A stretch of DNA of 64,000 bases from an uncultured Eubacteriales bacterium (GTDB taxonomy: Bacteria; Bacillota; Clostridia; Saccharofermentanales; UBA5734). The stretch lies in assembly GCA_903835065.1 (NCBI GenBank), contig CAILLO010000049.1:1-64000 (forward strand), read 5' to 3'. The position numbers were made by a program, and so were the translations under genes. Positions 40,742 to 50,241 of this stretch are shown piece by piece. How positions within the stretch are numbered: position 1 is the first letter of the stretch; every line of letters begins with the position of its first letter. The notes beneath the pieces were generated by a model, which saw only the letters and a list, made by a program, of their open reading frames with translations, had not been told where the DNA came from and did no database searches.

Positions 40742-42952
40742 TCACCCGAGCCCGAAATAGGCGGTCAGGAGGTCCCGCGCGATGCCGGCGGTGTTCGAGC
40801 CCCAGACGCCCTTCTCCACGATCTGGGCGATGGCGACCTGCGGGTTGTCCGCCGGGGCATAGCAGATGAAGAGGGCGTTCGAGGACGACTTGTCCTCGAG
40901 TCCGGTCTCGGCGGTGCCGGTCTTGCAGGCGACCGCGATCGGGAATCCCTTGAACGCGGCGCGTCCCGTGCCCTGGCGATCCGTCACGACCGCCTTCATC
41001 GCCGTGCGGATCGCCGCGAGGTTGGCGTCCGAAACGTCGATCTTGGTCTTGGCCAGCGTCTCGGGGACCAGGATCGAGCCGTCGGAGCGGACGATCTCCT
41101 TGATGACGTGCGGCGTCACGAGATAACCGCCGTTGGCGAGCGCCGCCGTGTATCGGCAGAGCTGGAGGATCGTGAAGCTGTTGTCGAACTGGCCGATCGC
41201 GGTCTGCGCGGTGTCGGCGGGGAACCAGACCTGGTCTTCGGGATTCATGCGGAGTCTCTTCTTCATCTCCTTGCTCGCCCGTATGCCTCGGACCTCGCCA
41301 GGAAGGTCGACGCCCGTGTATTCGCCGAGACCGAAGCGTGCGCCCCAGGCATCGATCTGGTCGATGCCGGTCCAGGATCCGATCAGCTGGAAGAAGATGT
41401 TGCAGGAGGTCGCCATGCCGCGGGTGAGCACGAGGTCGCCGTGCCCGTGGAGTGGGTATTCGAGGCAATGGAAGGTCCAGCCGCCGATGTCGACCGTGCC
41501 GGGGTCGTGGACGACCGTCGTCGGAGTGATCGTGCCGGACTCGAGCGCGGCGATCGCGGTGATCGGCTTGAAGGTCGATCCGGGCGCGTAGTTCTCCATG
41601 ATCGCCCGGTTCAGCATCGGCTTGTCCTTGGTGTCCGCAAGATAGGCGGCCACGCGCTTGGCGGCGGCCGGGTCGGACCCGGCGTTCGCGAAATCGTTCG
41701 GGTCGTAGTAGGGGTAGCTGGCCATTGCGAGGATCTCGCCGGTCCTGACGTCCATCATGACGACGGCGCCGGAATCGGCATCGTTCTTGCTCTTGCTGTC
41801 CTGCTTCTGCTTGATGTACTCGATGTTCTTCACGAGCGAATCGATCGCGACCTTCTGGAGGCGCATGTCGAGCGTCAGCCGGACATCATAACCCGAGACG
41901 GAGGCTCTCCCGGCCGCTTCCGAGAAGAAGATCCCGGCTGCGCCGGCGGATGTCCAGACATTGTATGGCTCGACGCCGTCCACGCCGTGGAGATACCGCT
42001 CCGCATAGGCCTCGATGCCGGTCTGGCCGACGATCTCGTTCGGAGAGTAGCCGACGGCGGAGAGTTCGTCGTACTGCTTGGCGGAGATCGCGCCGACGTA
42101 TCCGATCACGTGGCTCGCGTACTTCGCGTCCGGGAGGTAGACGCGGCGTGACTCCGTCGAGGAGAGGACTCCGCGGAACCGGAAATTCTGCTCCTCGAGG
42201 AAGTGCACCGTCGTCGACTGCACGTCGGTCGAGACCTGGATCGGCGTGCCCGTCCGGAAGGCCCAGGAATTCTTGAAGATCACGTAGCGGAGCCGCATGA
42301 TCCGGTAGGCGTCGGCGTCGTTGTACTTCGCGTCGATCTGGAAGAGCGTCTCTCGGAGATATCGGTAGAAGACGTAGGGGTCGGTCTTGACGTAGGTCTT
42401 GTCGTAGTAGGAGACGACCGTTCCGGTCGGGGCGGCCTTGAGGCCGAACAGCGACTTGTCGGTCTGCCAGACCGCGGTATCCGCATCCGTGCCGACGAAT
42501 TTCGCGGGTCCGACGGTGAAATGGTCGGCGAGGCCGTCGTCGTAGGTCTCGCCCCGCGCTTCGAGCATCTGGGCGAGGTCGAGCAGCATCGCGTTCAGGG
42601 AGGCGCTGTCGAGGCCGGCGTAGGCGACGGACAGGTCGAGGATCGTCGAGCTCACGGCGAGCGGCTGTCCGGTGCGATCGTAGATGTCGCCGCGGGTGGC
42701 CTTCACGACCCGCTGCTGCGAGACGCCCGTCGTGCTGCCGATTTCGACGCCGGCCGTCGGCGTCAGCTGTAGGGAGGCGGTCGTCGCGAAGATCAGGACG
42801 CCGCACAGCACGAAGAGCAGCGCCAGGAGGCCGTATCGGTCGCGAAGCAGCCTCCGCGCCCTCGCGAAGAAGGAGGAGCCCTCCCCGCCCGTCTCGCGTC
42901 CTTCGGGTCTGCGAACGACCTTCCGTTCCGCGTTCCGTCTCCGGCTCGTCAT
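40742..42952 (-). CDS. mrdA: Penicillin-binding protein 2 (elongasome transpeptidase)
   Basis: A 736-residue class B PBP. It has a basic cytoplasmic start and a transmembrane helix at about residues 41-62, then the dimerisation/pedestal domain with TRGDIYDRTGQPLA. The transpeptidase domain follows, with the active-site serine in YAPGSTFKPITA (SxxK), TSCNIFF (SxN) and ACKTGTAE (KTG). It cross-links peptidoglycan during cell elongation. Its position directly after mreC and mreD favours PBP2 over FtsI. ATG 42952 follows GGAGGCGTGGAG and overlaps the mreD stop (ATGA). No rodA is present here. Confidence 0.93.
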   Translation of the reverse strand: MTSRRRNAERKVVRRPEGRETGGEGSSFFARARRLLRDRYGLLALLFVLCGVLIFATTASLQLTPTAGVEIGSTTGVSQQRVVKATRGDIYDRTGQPLAVSSTILDLSVAYAGLDSASLNAMLLDLAQMLEARGETYDDGLADHFTVGPAKFVGTDADTAVWQTDKSLFGLKAAPTGTVVSYYDKTYVKTDPYVFYRYLRETLFQIDAKYNDADAYRIMRLRYVIFKNSWAFRTGTPIQVSTDVQSTTVHFLEEQNFRFRGVLSSTESRRVYLPDAKYASHVIGYVGAISAKQYDELSAVGYSPNEIVGQTGIEAYAERYLHGVDGVEPYNVWTSAGAAGIFFSEAAGRASVSGYDVRLTLDMRLQKVAIDSLVKNIEYIKQKQDSKSKNDADSGAVVMMDVRTGEILAMASYPYYDPNDFANAGSDPAAAKRVAAYLADTKDKPMLNRAIMENYAPGSTFKPITAIAALESGTITPTTVVHDPGTVDIGGWTFHCLEYPLHGHGDLVLTRGMATSCNIFFQLIGSWTGIDQIDAWGARFGLGEYTGVDLPGEVRGIRASKEMKKRLRMNPEDQVWFPADTAQTAIGQFDNSFTILQLCRYTAALANGGYLVTPHVIKEIVRSDGSILVPETLAKTKIDVSDANLAAIRTAMKAVVTDRQGTGRAAFKGFPIAVACKTGTAETGLEDKSSSNALFICYAPADNPQVAIAQIVEKGVWGSNTAGIARDLLTAYFGLG

Positions 42953-43518
42953 CTCCACGCCTCCGCGGCGGCTTCCTGGGCCGTGACCCGGTTGGTCCTC
43001 CGCTTTCTGGGTCCGGCGTAGCGCATCAGGAGGAACAGCGGGACCGCGGAGCCCACGTCCAGGGCCATCTGCAGGGGGAAGACGCGGAAGAGGAATGCGC
43101 GCGCCCATTCCTCGGGCGTGAAGGAAACCGCTCCTTCAAAGAGGATTCCGCCTCCCTCGACGAGCAGCGCCGTGACCGCGGCCACGATCAGGACCTGGAG
43201 AAGGGCGGCGAAGAACCCCTTCCGGAAGAGGCGCTGGAAGAGCAGGCCGGAAAGGAGTCCTGCATAGAGACCGACGAGCATCCCGACGCCGACCGTTCCG
43301 CCGGCGAACGCGTCCCGGAAGAATCCGGTCGCGAGACCGACCACGGCACCTTCCACGGGCCCGTACAGGAATCCGGCCAGGATCGCGAGCACGAGCAGGA
43401 AATCGGGTTTCGCGAGATCGCCTGCGGTCCGGTCCGGGATCGTGACCTGGAGGATTCCGAGGACGAGGACCGCGCCGATGTAGAACAGGACCGCACGGGT
43501 CGTCTGGCTTGCCTTCAT
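42949..43518 (-). CDS. mreD: Rod shape-determining protein MreD
   Basis: A 189-residue protein with about five or six hydrophobic helices. The segment DFLLVLAILAGFLYGPVEGA and the following GLATGFFRDAFAGG match the MreD core (PDxLLIxxxxxGxxxGxxxGxxxGFxxGLxxD). It links MreC to the membrane part of the elongasome. It overlaps mreC and mrdA by four bases on each side, so the three are translated together. Confidence 0.9.
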   Translation of the reverse strand: MKASQTTRAVLFYIGAVLVLGILQVTIPDRTAGDLAKPDFLLVLAILAGFLYGPVEGAVVGLATGFFRDAFAGGTVGVGMLVGLYAGLLSGLLFQRLFRKGFFAALLQVLIVAAVTALLVEGGGILFEGAVSFTPEEWARAFLFRVFPLQMALDVGSAVPLFLLMRYAGPRKRRTNRVTAQEAAAEAWR

Positions 43519-44363
43519 GTCGGCTTCGCCTTCAGGACGAAGACGTACGCAAGGGTATCGAAATCGACGTAGGGCTTCAGGGTCGCGGTGCGGCCGGTCC
43601 CGTTCTTGCCCTCGTCGATCGACACGATCGTGCCGATCGGGATTCCGGCCGGATACAGCCCGCCGTCTCCCGAGGTCAGCAGCGAATCGCCGACCTCCAG
43701 CGTCGCATCGGCCGGAATCCGATCGACGAGGCACAACCCCTGTTCGCGCAGCAGGAGGTCGCCACGGACGCGGGCGCCGTATTCGCCAGGCCGGTCGATC
43801 CTGGCGTCGACGACGCTGCCCTGGTGGAGCAGGGGCAGGATCTTCGAGCTCACGAGATCGGACGAGTACACGCGGCCGACGAGGCGCATCGAGGAGTCGA
43901 CGACCGGATACGAAGTCGTGTCCGTCACGGAGATGCCGTCCCTCTCGCCGGCATCGACACGGAAGAGGTCGAACCAGGGACCGGCCGAGCGCGTCATCAC
44001 CTGGCTGCCCACGATCGTGTAGTCGGAGAACGTCTCCTTGATCTGGAAGGCGGCCTTCAGCTCGTCCCAGCGCCTGCCGTTCTCCTCGAGGCGCTGCACG
44101 TCGTTCTGGAGGGACGCGATCTGCAGCTTCAGCTGCTCGTTCTCCCGCCGCACGGCTTCGGCGTCGAAGATCGACTTCGCGAGCCCGGAGACCGAATCCC
44201 ACGAAGTGCGGAAGACCTTCTGAACGGGCTGGAACGCGGCCGAGACCGGCGTCGTCAGTTCATAGAGCGGGCTGCCGGGGAGCGAGGAGAACAGCACCGT
44301 CGTGACCAGCACCAGCGTCACCAGCACGAGAAGGAGAACCTTGTTCGAGAAGAAGCCCCGCAT
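43515..44363 (-). CDS. mreC: Rod shape-determining protein MreC
   Basis: 282 residues. An N-terminal transmembrane helix (about 8-27), a coiled coil (about 68-105), then the MreC beta-barrel domains with VDAGERDGISVTDT, GLVGRVY-like LVGRVYSSDL and the C-terminal GDSLLTSGDGGLYPAGIPIG, which is the family signature. It scaffolds PBP2 and MreB in lateral wall growth. ATG 44363 follows CCGGAGGG. No mreB gene is adjacent; radC lies upstream, as in many mreBCD loci. Confidence 0.95.
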   Translation of the reverse strand: MRGFFSNKVLLLVLVTLVLVTTVLFSSLPGSPLYELTTPVSAAFQPVQKVFRTSWDSVSGLAKSIFDAEAVRRENEQLKLQIASLQNDVQRLEENGRRWDELKAAFQIKETFSDYTIVGSQVMTRSAGPWFDLFRVDAGERDGISVTDTTSYPVVDSSMRLVGRVYSSDLVSSKILPLLHQGSVVDARIDRPGEYGARVRGDLLLREQGLCLVDRIPADATLEVGDSLLTSGDGGLYPAGIPIGTIVSIDEGKNGTGRTATLKPYVDFDTLAYVFVLKAKPT

Positions 44364-44410
44364 CGTCCCTCCGGACCCTGGAGCCGCGACCTGCGGATCC
44401 GTCGGGCATC

Positions 44411-44439
44411 ATCATAACCGATATCACCGAATCGTTCAA
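44411..44439 (-). promoter_or_regulatory. Promoter of mreC-mreD-mrdA, overlapping the radC stop
   Basis: TTGAAC (44439-44434), 17 nt, TATGAT (44416-44411) on the minus strand, about 48 nt before the mreC ATG. The -35 box covers the radC stop codon. Confidence 0.78.
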
Positions 44440-45131
44440 ACGAGCCCACGCCGCTTCAGGGAGACGCTTCCGCAGGCCGCGACGACGATGTGGTCGACCA
44501 GCCGGATGCCCAGCGTCTCGCCCGCCTCGCGAAGCCGCTCGGTCGCGCGGAGGTCGTCCTCGCTGGGTTCCGGGTCGCCGCTGGGGTGGTTGTGCGCGAG
44601 GATGACCGCGGAAGCGCCGCTCCTCACCGCATCGCGGAACAGGTCCCTGGGCTGGACGACCGTTCCGGCGATTCCCCCGCCCGCGAAGCGCAGGGTCCGG
44701 ATCAGCCCTCCGCGCACGTCGAGCAGGACGACCCACAACTCCTCGCGTTCGAGGAACCGCATCTCGTCGAGAAGGCCTTCCGTGAGGCTCTCCGGATCCC
44801 GGATCCGTTCCCCGGAGCGGGCCTGGGCGCCTCTTGTGGCGCGTCTGCCGAGTTCGACCGCCGCCTTCAGGGTCACGGCCTTCACGCGGCCGATGCCCGG
44901 TACCCGCTGGAGTTCCTCGACCGAGGCGTCCAGCAGGAAGGACGGACCTCTCCCTTCCCCGCCCATCAGGAGCCGCTGGGCGAGCGCGACCGAATTCTCG
45001 GTGCGGGAGCCGCTCCGGATCAGGACGGCGGCGAGCTCGGCGTCGGTCAGCGCCGCCGCTCCCAACGAGGCGAGTTTCTCATAGGGACGGTCGTTCTCCG
45101 GAAGCTGTCGTGTCGTGACGTGCCGTTCCAT
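44436..45131 (-). CDS. radC: RadC family protein (JAB/MPN domain)
   Basis: 231 residues. An N-terminal helix-hairpin-helix region (LQRVPGIGRVKAVTLKAAVELGRR, shown in part) is followed by a JAB metalloprotease-like domain with the metal motif HNHPSGDPEPSEDD. Despite the name, a role in repair is not established. ATG 45131 follows AAAGGGAACC and gives the usual RadC start before LPENDRPYEKLASLGA; an ATG at 45155 has a poorer site. The gene start lies inside the 3' end of maf (53-base overlap). Confidence 0.9.
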   Translation of the reverse strand: MERHVTTRQLPENDRPYEKLASLGAAALTDAELAAVLIRSGSRTENSVALAQRLLMGGEGRGPSFLLDASVEELQRVPGIGRVKAVTLKAAVELGRRATRGAQARSGERIRDPESLTEGLLDEMRFLEREELWVVLLDVRGGLIRTLRFAGGGIAGTVVQPRDLFRDAVRSGASAVILAHNHPSGDPEPSEDDLRATERLREAGETLGIRLVDHIVVAACGSVSLKRRGLV

Positions 45132-45819
45132 CCCCGGTTCCCTTTCGCCGGTCATCCATGCCGCCGGCCGGCGTCGGGGAGGGAGGCGAGACGAGACCAG
45201 GGAGCCCCGTGAGGTCCTCGATCTTCAGGAGCATCTCGAAGAGCCGGCGGAGCGGAAGGCCCATGACGTTGTAGTAGCAGCCCTCGATCCGTTCGACGAG
45301 CAGGGCGCCGTGGCCCTGGATTCCGTAGGCGCCCGCCTTGTCCATCGGCTCCCCCGTGGAGACGTACCAGTCGACGAGGTCGTCCGACAGGTCCGCGAAG
45401 ACGACGCCGGTCGTCTCGGCATGGCGCAGCAGGCATTCCGCGCGGCCCTCCCGGACGTACGCGAGGGACAGTCCGGTCACGACCTCGTGGCGTCGTCCCG
45501 ACAGCGTGCGGAGCATCCTGCGGGCATCGTCCGGATCCCTCGGCTTTCCCAGGATCCTGCCGTCGAGCTCCACGACGGTATCGGCCGACAGGACGAGGCA
45601 GTCCGCAAGGTCGCCGTGCGCGCGCTCCCTCGTCCACGCTTCCCGCTTGCCGTCCGCGATCCGCAGGGCCATGGCGGCGGGCGACTCGATCCGGCCCGGT
45701 GCCGCATCCTCGTCGAATCCGGTCGCGGCCCACTGGAAGCCGCTCTCGCCGAGAAGGCGCGACAGCAGCTCCCGCCGCCGCGGGGATCCGGAAGCGAGGA
45801 CGAAGGGCGGTCGTTCCAA
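45079..45819 (-). CDS. maf: Maf family nucleotide pyrophosphatase, C-terminally extended
   Basis: 246 residues. A house-cleaning nucleoside triphosphate pyrophosphatase (dTTP/UTP-type). LASGSPRRRELL is the phosphate loop at residues 9-20 and SADTVVELDG the metal site; STGEPMDKAGAYGIQGHGA is the C-terminal substrate region. The normal fold ends near residue 200; the last about 45 residues (Pro/Ser/Thr-rich) are an extension that runs into radC. A TTG start at 45819 is the only good choice (GGCGGAG upstream), two bases after the asnS stop. Confidence 0.9.
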   Translation of the reverse strand: MERPPFVLASGSPRRRELLSRLLGESGFQWAATGFDEDAAPGRIESPAAMALRIADGKREAWTRERAHGDLADCLVLSADTVVELDGRILGKPRDPDDARRMLRTLSGRRHEVVTGLSLAYVREGRAECLLRHAETTGVVFADLSDDLVDWYVSTGEPMDKAGAYGIQGHGALLVERIEGCYYNVMGLPLRRLFEMLLKIEDLTGLPGLVSPPSPTPAGGMDDRRKGTGDGTARHDTTASGERPSL

Positions 45820-45821
45820 GG

Positions 45822-47225
45822 TCAGTACTCCGCCGAACCCGTCGTGCGGGGGAAGGACTGGACGTCGCGGATGTTGGAGACGCCCGTGAGATACATCAGG
45901 ACCCGCTCGAAGCCGAGGCCGAATCCTGCGTGGCGGGTGCCGCCGAAGCGGCGGATGTCGAGGTACCAGTCGTAGGTCGACTTGTCGAGCCCGAGCTCGT
46001 CCATCCGGCGCTCGAGGAAATCGACGCGCTCCTCGCGCTGGCTCCCGCCGATGATCTCGCCGATGCCGGGCACCAGGCAGTCCATCGCGGCGACCGTCTT
46101 CCCGTCGTCGTTGACGCGCATGTAGAAAGCCTTGATCGCCTTCGGGTAGTCGGTCACGAAGACCGGGCGGCGGAAGACCTCCTCGGTCAGGTACCGCTCG
46201 TGCTCGGTCTGCAGGTCGGCCCCCCAGGAAACGGGGTATTGGAATCGTCCGGCGGGCACCTTCTCGAGCAGCGCGACCGCCTCCGTGTACGTGATCGAGG
46301 CGAATTCGTTGCGCACGACGTTCTCGAGGCGCTCGCGCAGCCCCTTGTCGACGAAGGCGCTGAAGAACTCCATCTCCTCCGGGCACTCGTCCATGACGTA
46401 CCGGATCACGTACTTCAGCATCTCCTCGGCGAGGGCCATGTCGTCCCGGAGATCCGCGAACGCGATCTCCGGCTCGATCATCCAGAATTCGGCCGCATGC
46501 CGCGCGGTGTTGGAATTCTCGGCGCGGAAGGTCGGTCCGAACGTGTAGACGTCGCGGAAGGCCATCGCGTGGCTCTCGACATTGAGCTGGCCGCTGACGG
46601 TCAGGTTGGTCGGCTTGCCGAAGAAGTCCTCGCCGAAGTCCACGGCGCCGTCCTCGGTCCTCGGGGGATTCCCGATGTCGAGCGTCGTCACGTGGAACAT
46701 CTCGCCCGCGCCCTCGGCGTCGCTGGAGGTGATGATCGGGGTATGGACGTAGACGAATCCGCGCTCCTGGAAGAAGCGGTGGATCGCGAAGGCCGTGACG
46801 GACCGGACGCGGAAGACCGCGGAGAAGAGGTTCGTGCGCGGACGGAGATGCGGCAGCGTGCGCAGGAACTCGACGCTGTGCCGCTTGGGCTGCAGCGGGT
46901 AGTCGGGAGGGCAGGCGCCCTCGATTTCGATGCGCGTCGCCTTCAGCTCGAAGGGCTGGCGCGCGTCCGGGGTCGCGACCACGGTGCCGGTCGCGACGAT
47001 CGCGGCGCCCGTGCCGAGCGAGGCGGCCGCGGCGTAGTCCTCGATTCCACCCTCTTCGAACACGACCTGGAGACTCCGGAAGAAGGTTCCGTCGTTGAGT
47101 TCGATGAAGCCGAACCGCTTCTGGTCGCGCACCGTGCGCACCCAGCCGCCGACCTTCACCGTGTGTCCCACGAAGGCCGCGGGGTCGCGATAGAGTTCCT
47201 TGATGCGGACCAGATCCCTCGCCAT
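45822..47225 (-). CDS. asnS: Asparaginyl-tRNA synthetase
   Basis: 467 residues. A class IIb synthetase charging tRNA-Asn. The N-terminal OB fold ([21 protein letters not shown]) binds the anticodon. The catalytic core follows, with motif 2 in [25 protein letters not shown] and motif 3 in [13 protein letters not shown] (quoted in part). [17 protein letters not shown] separates AsnRS from AspRS. ATG 47225 follows TAGGAGATAG. It is downstream of idh and a SEC-C gene in one operon; no T-box precedes it. Confidence 0.97.
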   Translation of the reverse strand: MARDLVRIKELYRDPAAFVGHTVKVGGWVRTVRDQKRFGFIELNDGTFFRSLQVVFEEGGIEDYAAAASLGTGAAIVATGTVVATPDARQPFELKATRIEIEGACPPDYPLQPKRHSVEFLRTLPHLRPRTNLFSAVFRVRSVTAFAIHRFFQERGFVYVHTPIITSSDAEGAGEMFHVTTLDIGNPPRTEDGAVDFGEDFFGKPTNLTVSGQLNVESHAMAFRDVYTFGPTFRAENSNTARHAAEFWMIEPEIAFADLRDDMALAEEMLKYVIRYVMDECPEEMEFFSAFVDKGLRERLENVVRNEFASITYTEAVALLEKVPAGRFQYPVSWGADLQTEHERYLTEEVFRRPVFVTDYPKAIKAFYMRVNDDGKTVAAMDCLVPGIGEIIGGSQREERVDFLERRMDELGLDKSTYDWYLDIRRFGGTRHAGFGLGFERVLMYLTGVSNIRDVQSFPRTTGSAEY

Positions 47226-47252
47226 GGCCTATCTCCTATCCGCGGAAGCCCT

Positions 47253-47753
47253 TCAGGACTTCCCGCAGCAGACCTTGTACTTGCGGCCGCTGCCGCACGG
47301 GCAGGGGTCGTTCCGGCCGACCTTCGCGCTGACGGCCATCTTCGAGGCGCGGAACCGCCGGACCGTCTCCTCGCGCTTCCCCGCGTCCATCACACCGTCC
47401 CACGACGGCAGCTGGGAGAGCCAGGTCGCCTTGGCTTCCAGCATGTTCCAGTACAGGGTGTCGAAATCGATGTCGAGGCGGATCGGAGTCGCATCGTCGA
47501 GCGCGTCGAGGTCGACGCCTGCGGCAAGGCTCGGGTTCACGCCCTCGACGAAGCCGGCGAAGATCGGACTCTCGGTGAAGCCGAGCCGCGCGGATAGTTC
47601 CGCGGCCGTTCCCTCGATCTTCTCGGGGTAGGCCGAAAGGATCCGGTCGTAGGCTTCCTTCTCCTCGGCGTAGTACTTCTTGATGTAGGCCTCGCGCTCG
47701 GCGGGGTCGGCGTTCTCGTCGGTCCGGCTTCTCCATTCCTCGATATGGGACAC
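47253..47753 (-). CDS. SEC-C motif protein of unknown function
   Basis: 166 residues. The body is an acidic, helical domain without family marks I recognise. The last 20 residues are a SEC-C zinc motif ([18 protein letters not shown]), nearly the same as the SecA tail in this window. Such motifs bind zinc and can contact ribosomes or SecB. A GTG start at 47753 follows AAGGAGGAAC. It lies between idh and asnS. Confidence 0.8.
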   Translation of the reverse strand: MSHIEEWRSRTDENADPAEREAYIKKYYAEEKEAYDRILSAYPEKIEGTAAELSARLGFTESPIFAGFVEGVNPSLAAGVDLDALDDATPIRLDIDFDTLYWNMLEAKATWLSQLPSWDGVMDAGKREETVRRFRASKMAVSAKVGRNDPCPCGSGRKYKVCCGKS

Positions 47754-47785
47754 TTCGGGTTCCTCCTTCTTCGTTGGGGACGGGG

Positions 47786-48994
47786 TCAGGCGTTCGCGGC
47801 GAGACGGCCGTGGATCGCGGTCAGGAAGCCCTTCGTGTCGACGACCTTCACGGACGGCAGGTCGCACAGAGAAGCGAGGTCGCCGGTCACGACTCCGGAC
47901 GACACGGTGTCGAGCGAGGTCTTCTCCAGGCGGTCGGCGAAGGCGGCCAGGTCGGGCAGCCCGTCGAGCTCCGCACGCCTGCGCAGCGCGCCCGACCAGG
48001 CGAACAGCGTCGCCATCGGATTCGTGGAGGTCGTCTCCCCTTTGAGGTGGCGGTAGTAGTGCCGGGTGACCGTCCCGTGCGCCGCCTCGTACTCGTACTT
48101 TCCGTCGGGCGAGACGAGTACGGAGGTCATCATCGCGAGGCTGCCGCACGCGGAGGCGACCATGTCGGACATCACGTCGCCGTCGTAGTTCTTGCAGGCC
48201 CACACGATCCCGCCCTCGGACCGCATCACGCGGGCGACGACATCATCGATCAGCGTGTAGAAATACGAAATTCCCGCTTCTTCAAAGCGCGCGCGGAACT
48301 CCGCCGCGAAGACCTCCTCGAAGAGGTCCTTGAACCGGTGGTCGTAGATCTTGGAGATCGTGTCCTTGGCGCCGAACCAGAGGTCCTGGCGGACCGAGAG
48401 CGCGTACGTGAAGCAGGCCCGCGCGAAGTTGCGGATCGAGCCGTCGAGGTTGTGCATGCCGAGCACCACGCCGGGGCCGTCGAAGTCGTGGATCCGCACG
48501 GTCTCCGTGCGCCCGTCGGCATAGATCACGACCAGGTCGGCCTTCGCGGGGCCGGTCACCAGCGTCTCGACATCGCGGTAGATGTCGCCGTAGGCGTGGC
48601 GGGCGATCGTGATCGGCTTCTTCCAGGATTTCACGAACGGCTGGATGCAGTCCACGACGATCGGGGCGCGGAAGACGGTTCCGTCGAGGATCGCCCGGAT
48701 CGTGCCGTTCGGGCTCTTCCACATCTTCTTCAAGTGGTATTCCTCGACGCGTTGCGCGTTCGGCGTGATCGTCGCGCACTTGACCGCGACGCCGAGCCGG
48801 AGGGTCGCTTCGGCCGATTCGACGGTCACCCGATCGTCGGTCGCGTCGCGGTGCTCGAGTCCGAGGTCGAAGTATTCGGTCTTGAGATCGACGAAGGGGA
48901 GCAAGAGGATATCCTTGATCTGCTGCCAGATGATCCGGGTCATCTCGTCCCCGTCCATCTCGACCAGCGGCGTCTTCATGGCGATTCTCTGCAT
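47786..48994 (-). CDS. icd: Isocitrate dehydrogenase, NADP-type class II
   Basis: 402 residues. Oxidises isocitrate to 2-oxoglutarate, feeding glutamate. It is of the homodimeric, eukaryote-like class: [13 protein letters not shown] at the start, [29 protein letters not shown] (substrate loop), and [17 protein letters not shown] plus [12 protein letters not shown] (cofactor region). Arg-rich residues around the cofactor loop suggest NADP, by inference. ATG 48994 has AAAGGAAAC upstream (an in-frame ATG lies five codons later). Confidence 0.95.
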   Translation of the reverse strand: MQRIAMKTPLVEMDGDEMTRIIWQQIKDILLLPFVDLKTEYFDLGLEHRDATDDRVTVESAEATLRLGVAVKCATITPNAQRVEEYHLKKMWKSPNGTIRAILDGTVFRAPIVVDCIQPFVKSWKKPITIARHAYGDIYRDVETLVTGPAKADLVVIYADGRTETVRIHDFDGPGVVLGMHNLDGSIRNFARACFTYALSVRQDLWFGAKDTISKIYDHRFKDLFEEVFAAEFRARFEEAGISYFYTLIDDVVARVMRSEGGIVWACKNYDGDVMSDMVASACGSLAMMTSVLVSPDGKYEYEAAHGTVTRHYYRHLKGETTSTNPMATLFAWSGALRRRAELDGLPDLAAFADRLEKTSLDTVSSGVVTGDLASLCDLPSVKVVDTKGFLTAIHGRLAANA

Positions 48995-49035
48995 CGTGTC
49001 GTTTCCTTTCTCGTGCCCGGTGGAGCATCCGCCCC

Positions 49036-49065
49036 ATTATAGGGGGGGGCCGGACGGGGCGTCAA
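49036..49065 (-). promoter_or_regulatory. Promoter of the icd/SEC-C/asnS/maf/radC operon
   Basis: TTGACG (49065-49060), 18 nt, TATAAT (49041-49036) on the minus strand. The spacer is almost all C on this strand. The start site is about 35 nt before the ATG. Confidence 0.78.
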
Positions 49066-49090
49066 TCGGCGCCGACGCTTCCCGTGGGGT

Positions 49091-50239
49091 TCAGGGGCGA
49101 CGCGGCGCGGACCGGCGGGACGGACTGCCGGCGAGCAGGGTCTCGAGGGCGGCGCGCTCCGGGAGGCGCCCCGTCTTCATGGCGGAATCGGCCTCGAAGC
49201 ATCGGCCATGGAGTTCCTCGAGCGCCTCGAAGGTGAAATTGCGCGCCTGTTCGGCGTACTTGCCCGCGATCGAGGGAGGAAGCCCGAGTGCCGACGCCAG
49301 GCGGCCGCGGTCGGGGATCTCCTTCGCGCGGATCAGGAGCCGCACGTGGCGCGCGAGCATGAACAGCAGCAGCTGGACCGGCTCCTTTCGGGCGATCAGC
49401 GCATCGAGGATCCGGAGGGCGTCACCGGGGCGTCCGAGACCGATCGCGTCGGTCATGTCGAAGACCTTGCCGGTGAGGTCCGGGATGCAGAGGTCCTCGA
49501 CGAGAGCGGTCGTCACGCGGGCGGTCCCGCTCCCCTTGCAATAGAGGCGCATCTTCTCCGTCTCCAGGACGAGCGTCTGCATGGACCCGCCGGTGCGTAC
49601 AAGGATCGAGTCCACGGCCGCGTCGTCGATTCCGATGCCTGCGGACGAGAATTCGCGCCGGACGAAGGTCCTGAGGTCCTCGGTCTCCTGGGTCGCGAAC
49701 TCGACGGCGCGTCCGTTCCGCTCGACGGCCTCGAGCGGCTTCTTCACCCGCCGGTCGATCTTCTTCTCGAGGAAGACCAGGCAGGCGGAATCCGGAACGC
49801 CGTCCAGCAGCCTCACGAGGGATTCCGTGCGGTCCTTCGCGGCGTCGCCCGAAGGCGAGGTCTCTTCGACCTCGTCGTCGTCCTCCGCGTCGCGGACGGC
49901 CGGTCCGTCCTTCCCGCCCCCTTTCCGGTCCATCCCGAAGAGGCCCGAGTTGCGGACGAGGACGAGCTTGCGGGACGACAGGAACGGCGGCGTAGCGGTC
50001 TCGGCGGCGACGCGCCGCAGGTCGAGCGCGGTCGGCCGGCCTTCGGCGTCGAAGACCACCCGGTCGAGCGCCTCGGCACCGGGCGCCAGGAGCCGCTTCG
50101 CGATTGCCTGCGTGAAGGTGCGCATCAGGTACGACTCCTCGCCGTAGAAAAGGTACACGCGCGCGAGGCGGTCCGACTCGATGTCGGCGCGCAGCGCCTT
50201 GAGCGGTGTCCCTGCGGACCTGGCTTCCCGTCCGGGCAT
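49091..50239 (-). CDS. holA: DNA polymerase III delta subunit
   Basis: 382 residues. Opens the sliding clamp as part of the clamp loader. The start RVYLFYGEESYLMRTFTQAI matches the degenerate AAA+ domain 1, with KKIDRRVKKPLEAV and FVRREFSSAGIGID in the middle and the family-typical LHGRCFEADSAMKTGRLPER near the end. An acidic insert (about residues 130-150, RDAEDDDEVEETS) lengthens the protein. ATG 50239 follows GAGGAGG. It lies two bases after comEC, as in many Bacillota. Confidence 0.9.
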   Translation of the reverse strand: MPGREARSAGTPLKALRADIESDRLARVYLFYGEESYLMRTFTQAIAKRLLAPGAEALDRVVFDAEGRPTALDLRRVAAETATPPFLSSRKLVLVRNSGLFGMDRKGGGKDGPAVRDAEDDDEVEETSPSGDAAKDRTESLVRLLDGVPDSACLVFLEKKIDRRVKKPLEAVERNGRAVEFATQETEDLRTFVRREFSSAGIGIDDAAVDSILVRTGGSMQTLVLETEKMRLYCKGSGTARVTTALVEDLCIPDLTGKVFDMTDAIGLGRPGDALRILDALIARKEPVQLLLFMLARHVRLLIRAKEIPDRGRLASALGLPPSIAGKYAEQARNFTFEALEELHGRCFEADSAMKTGRLPERAALETLLAGSPSRRSAPRRP

Positions 50240-50241
50240 CT

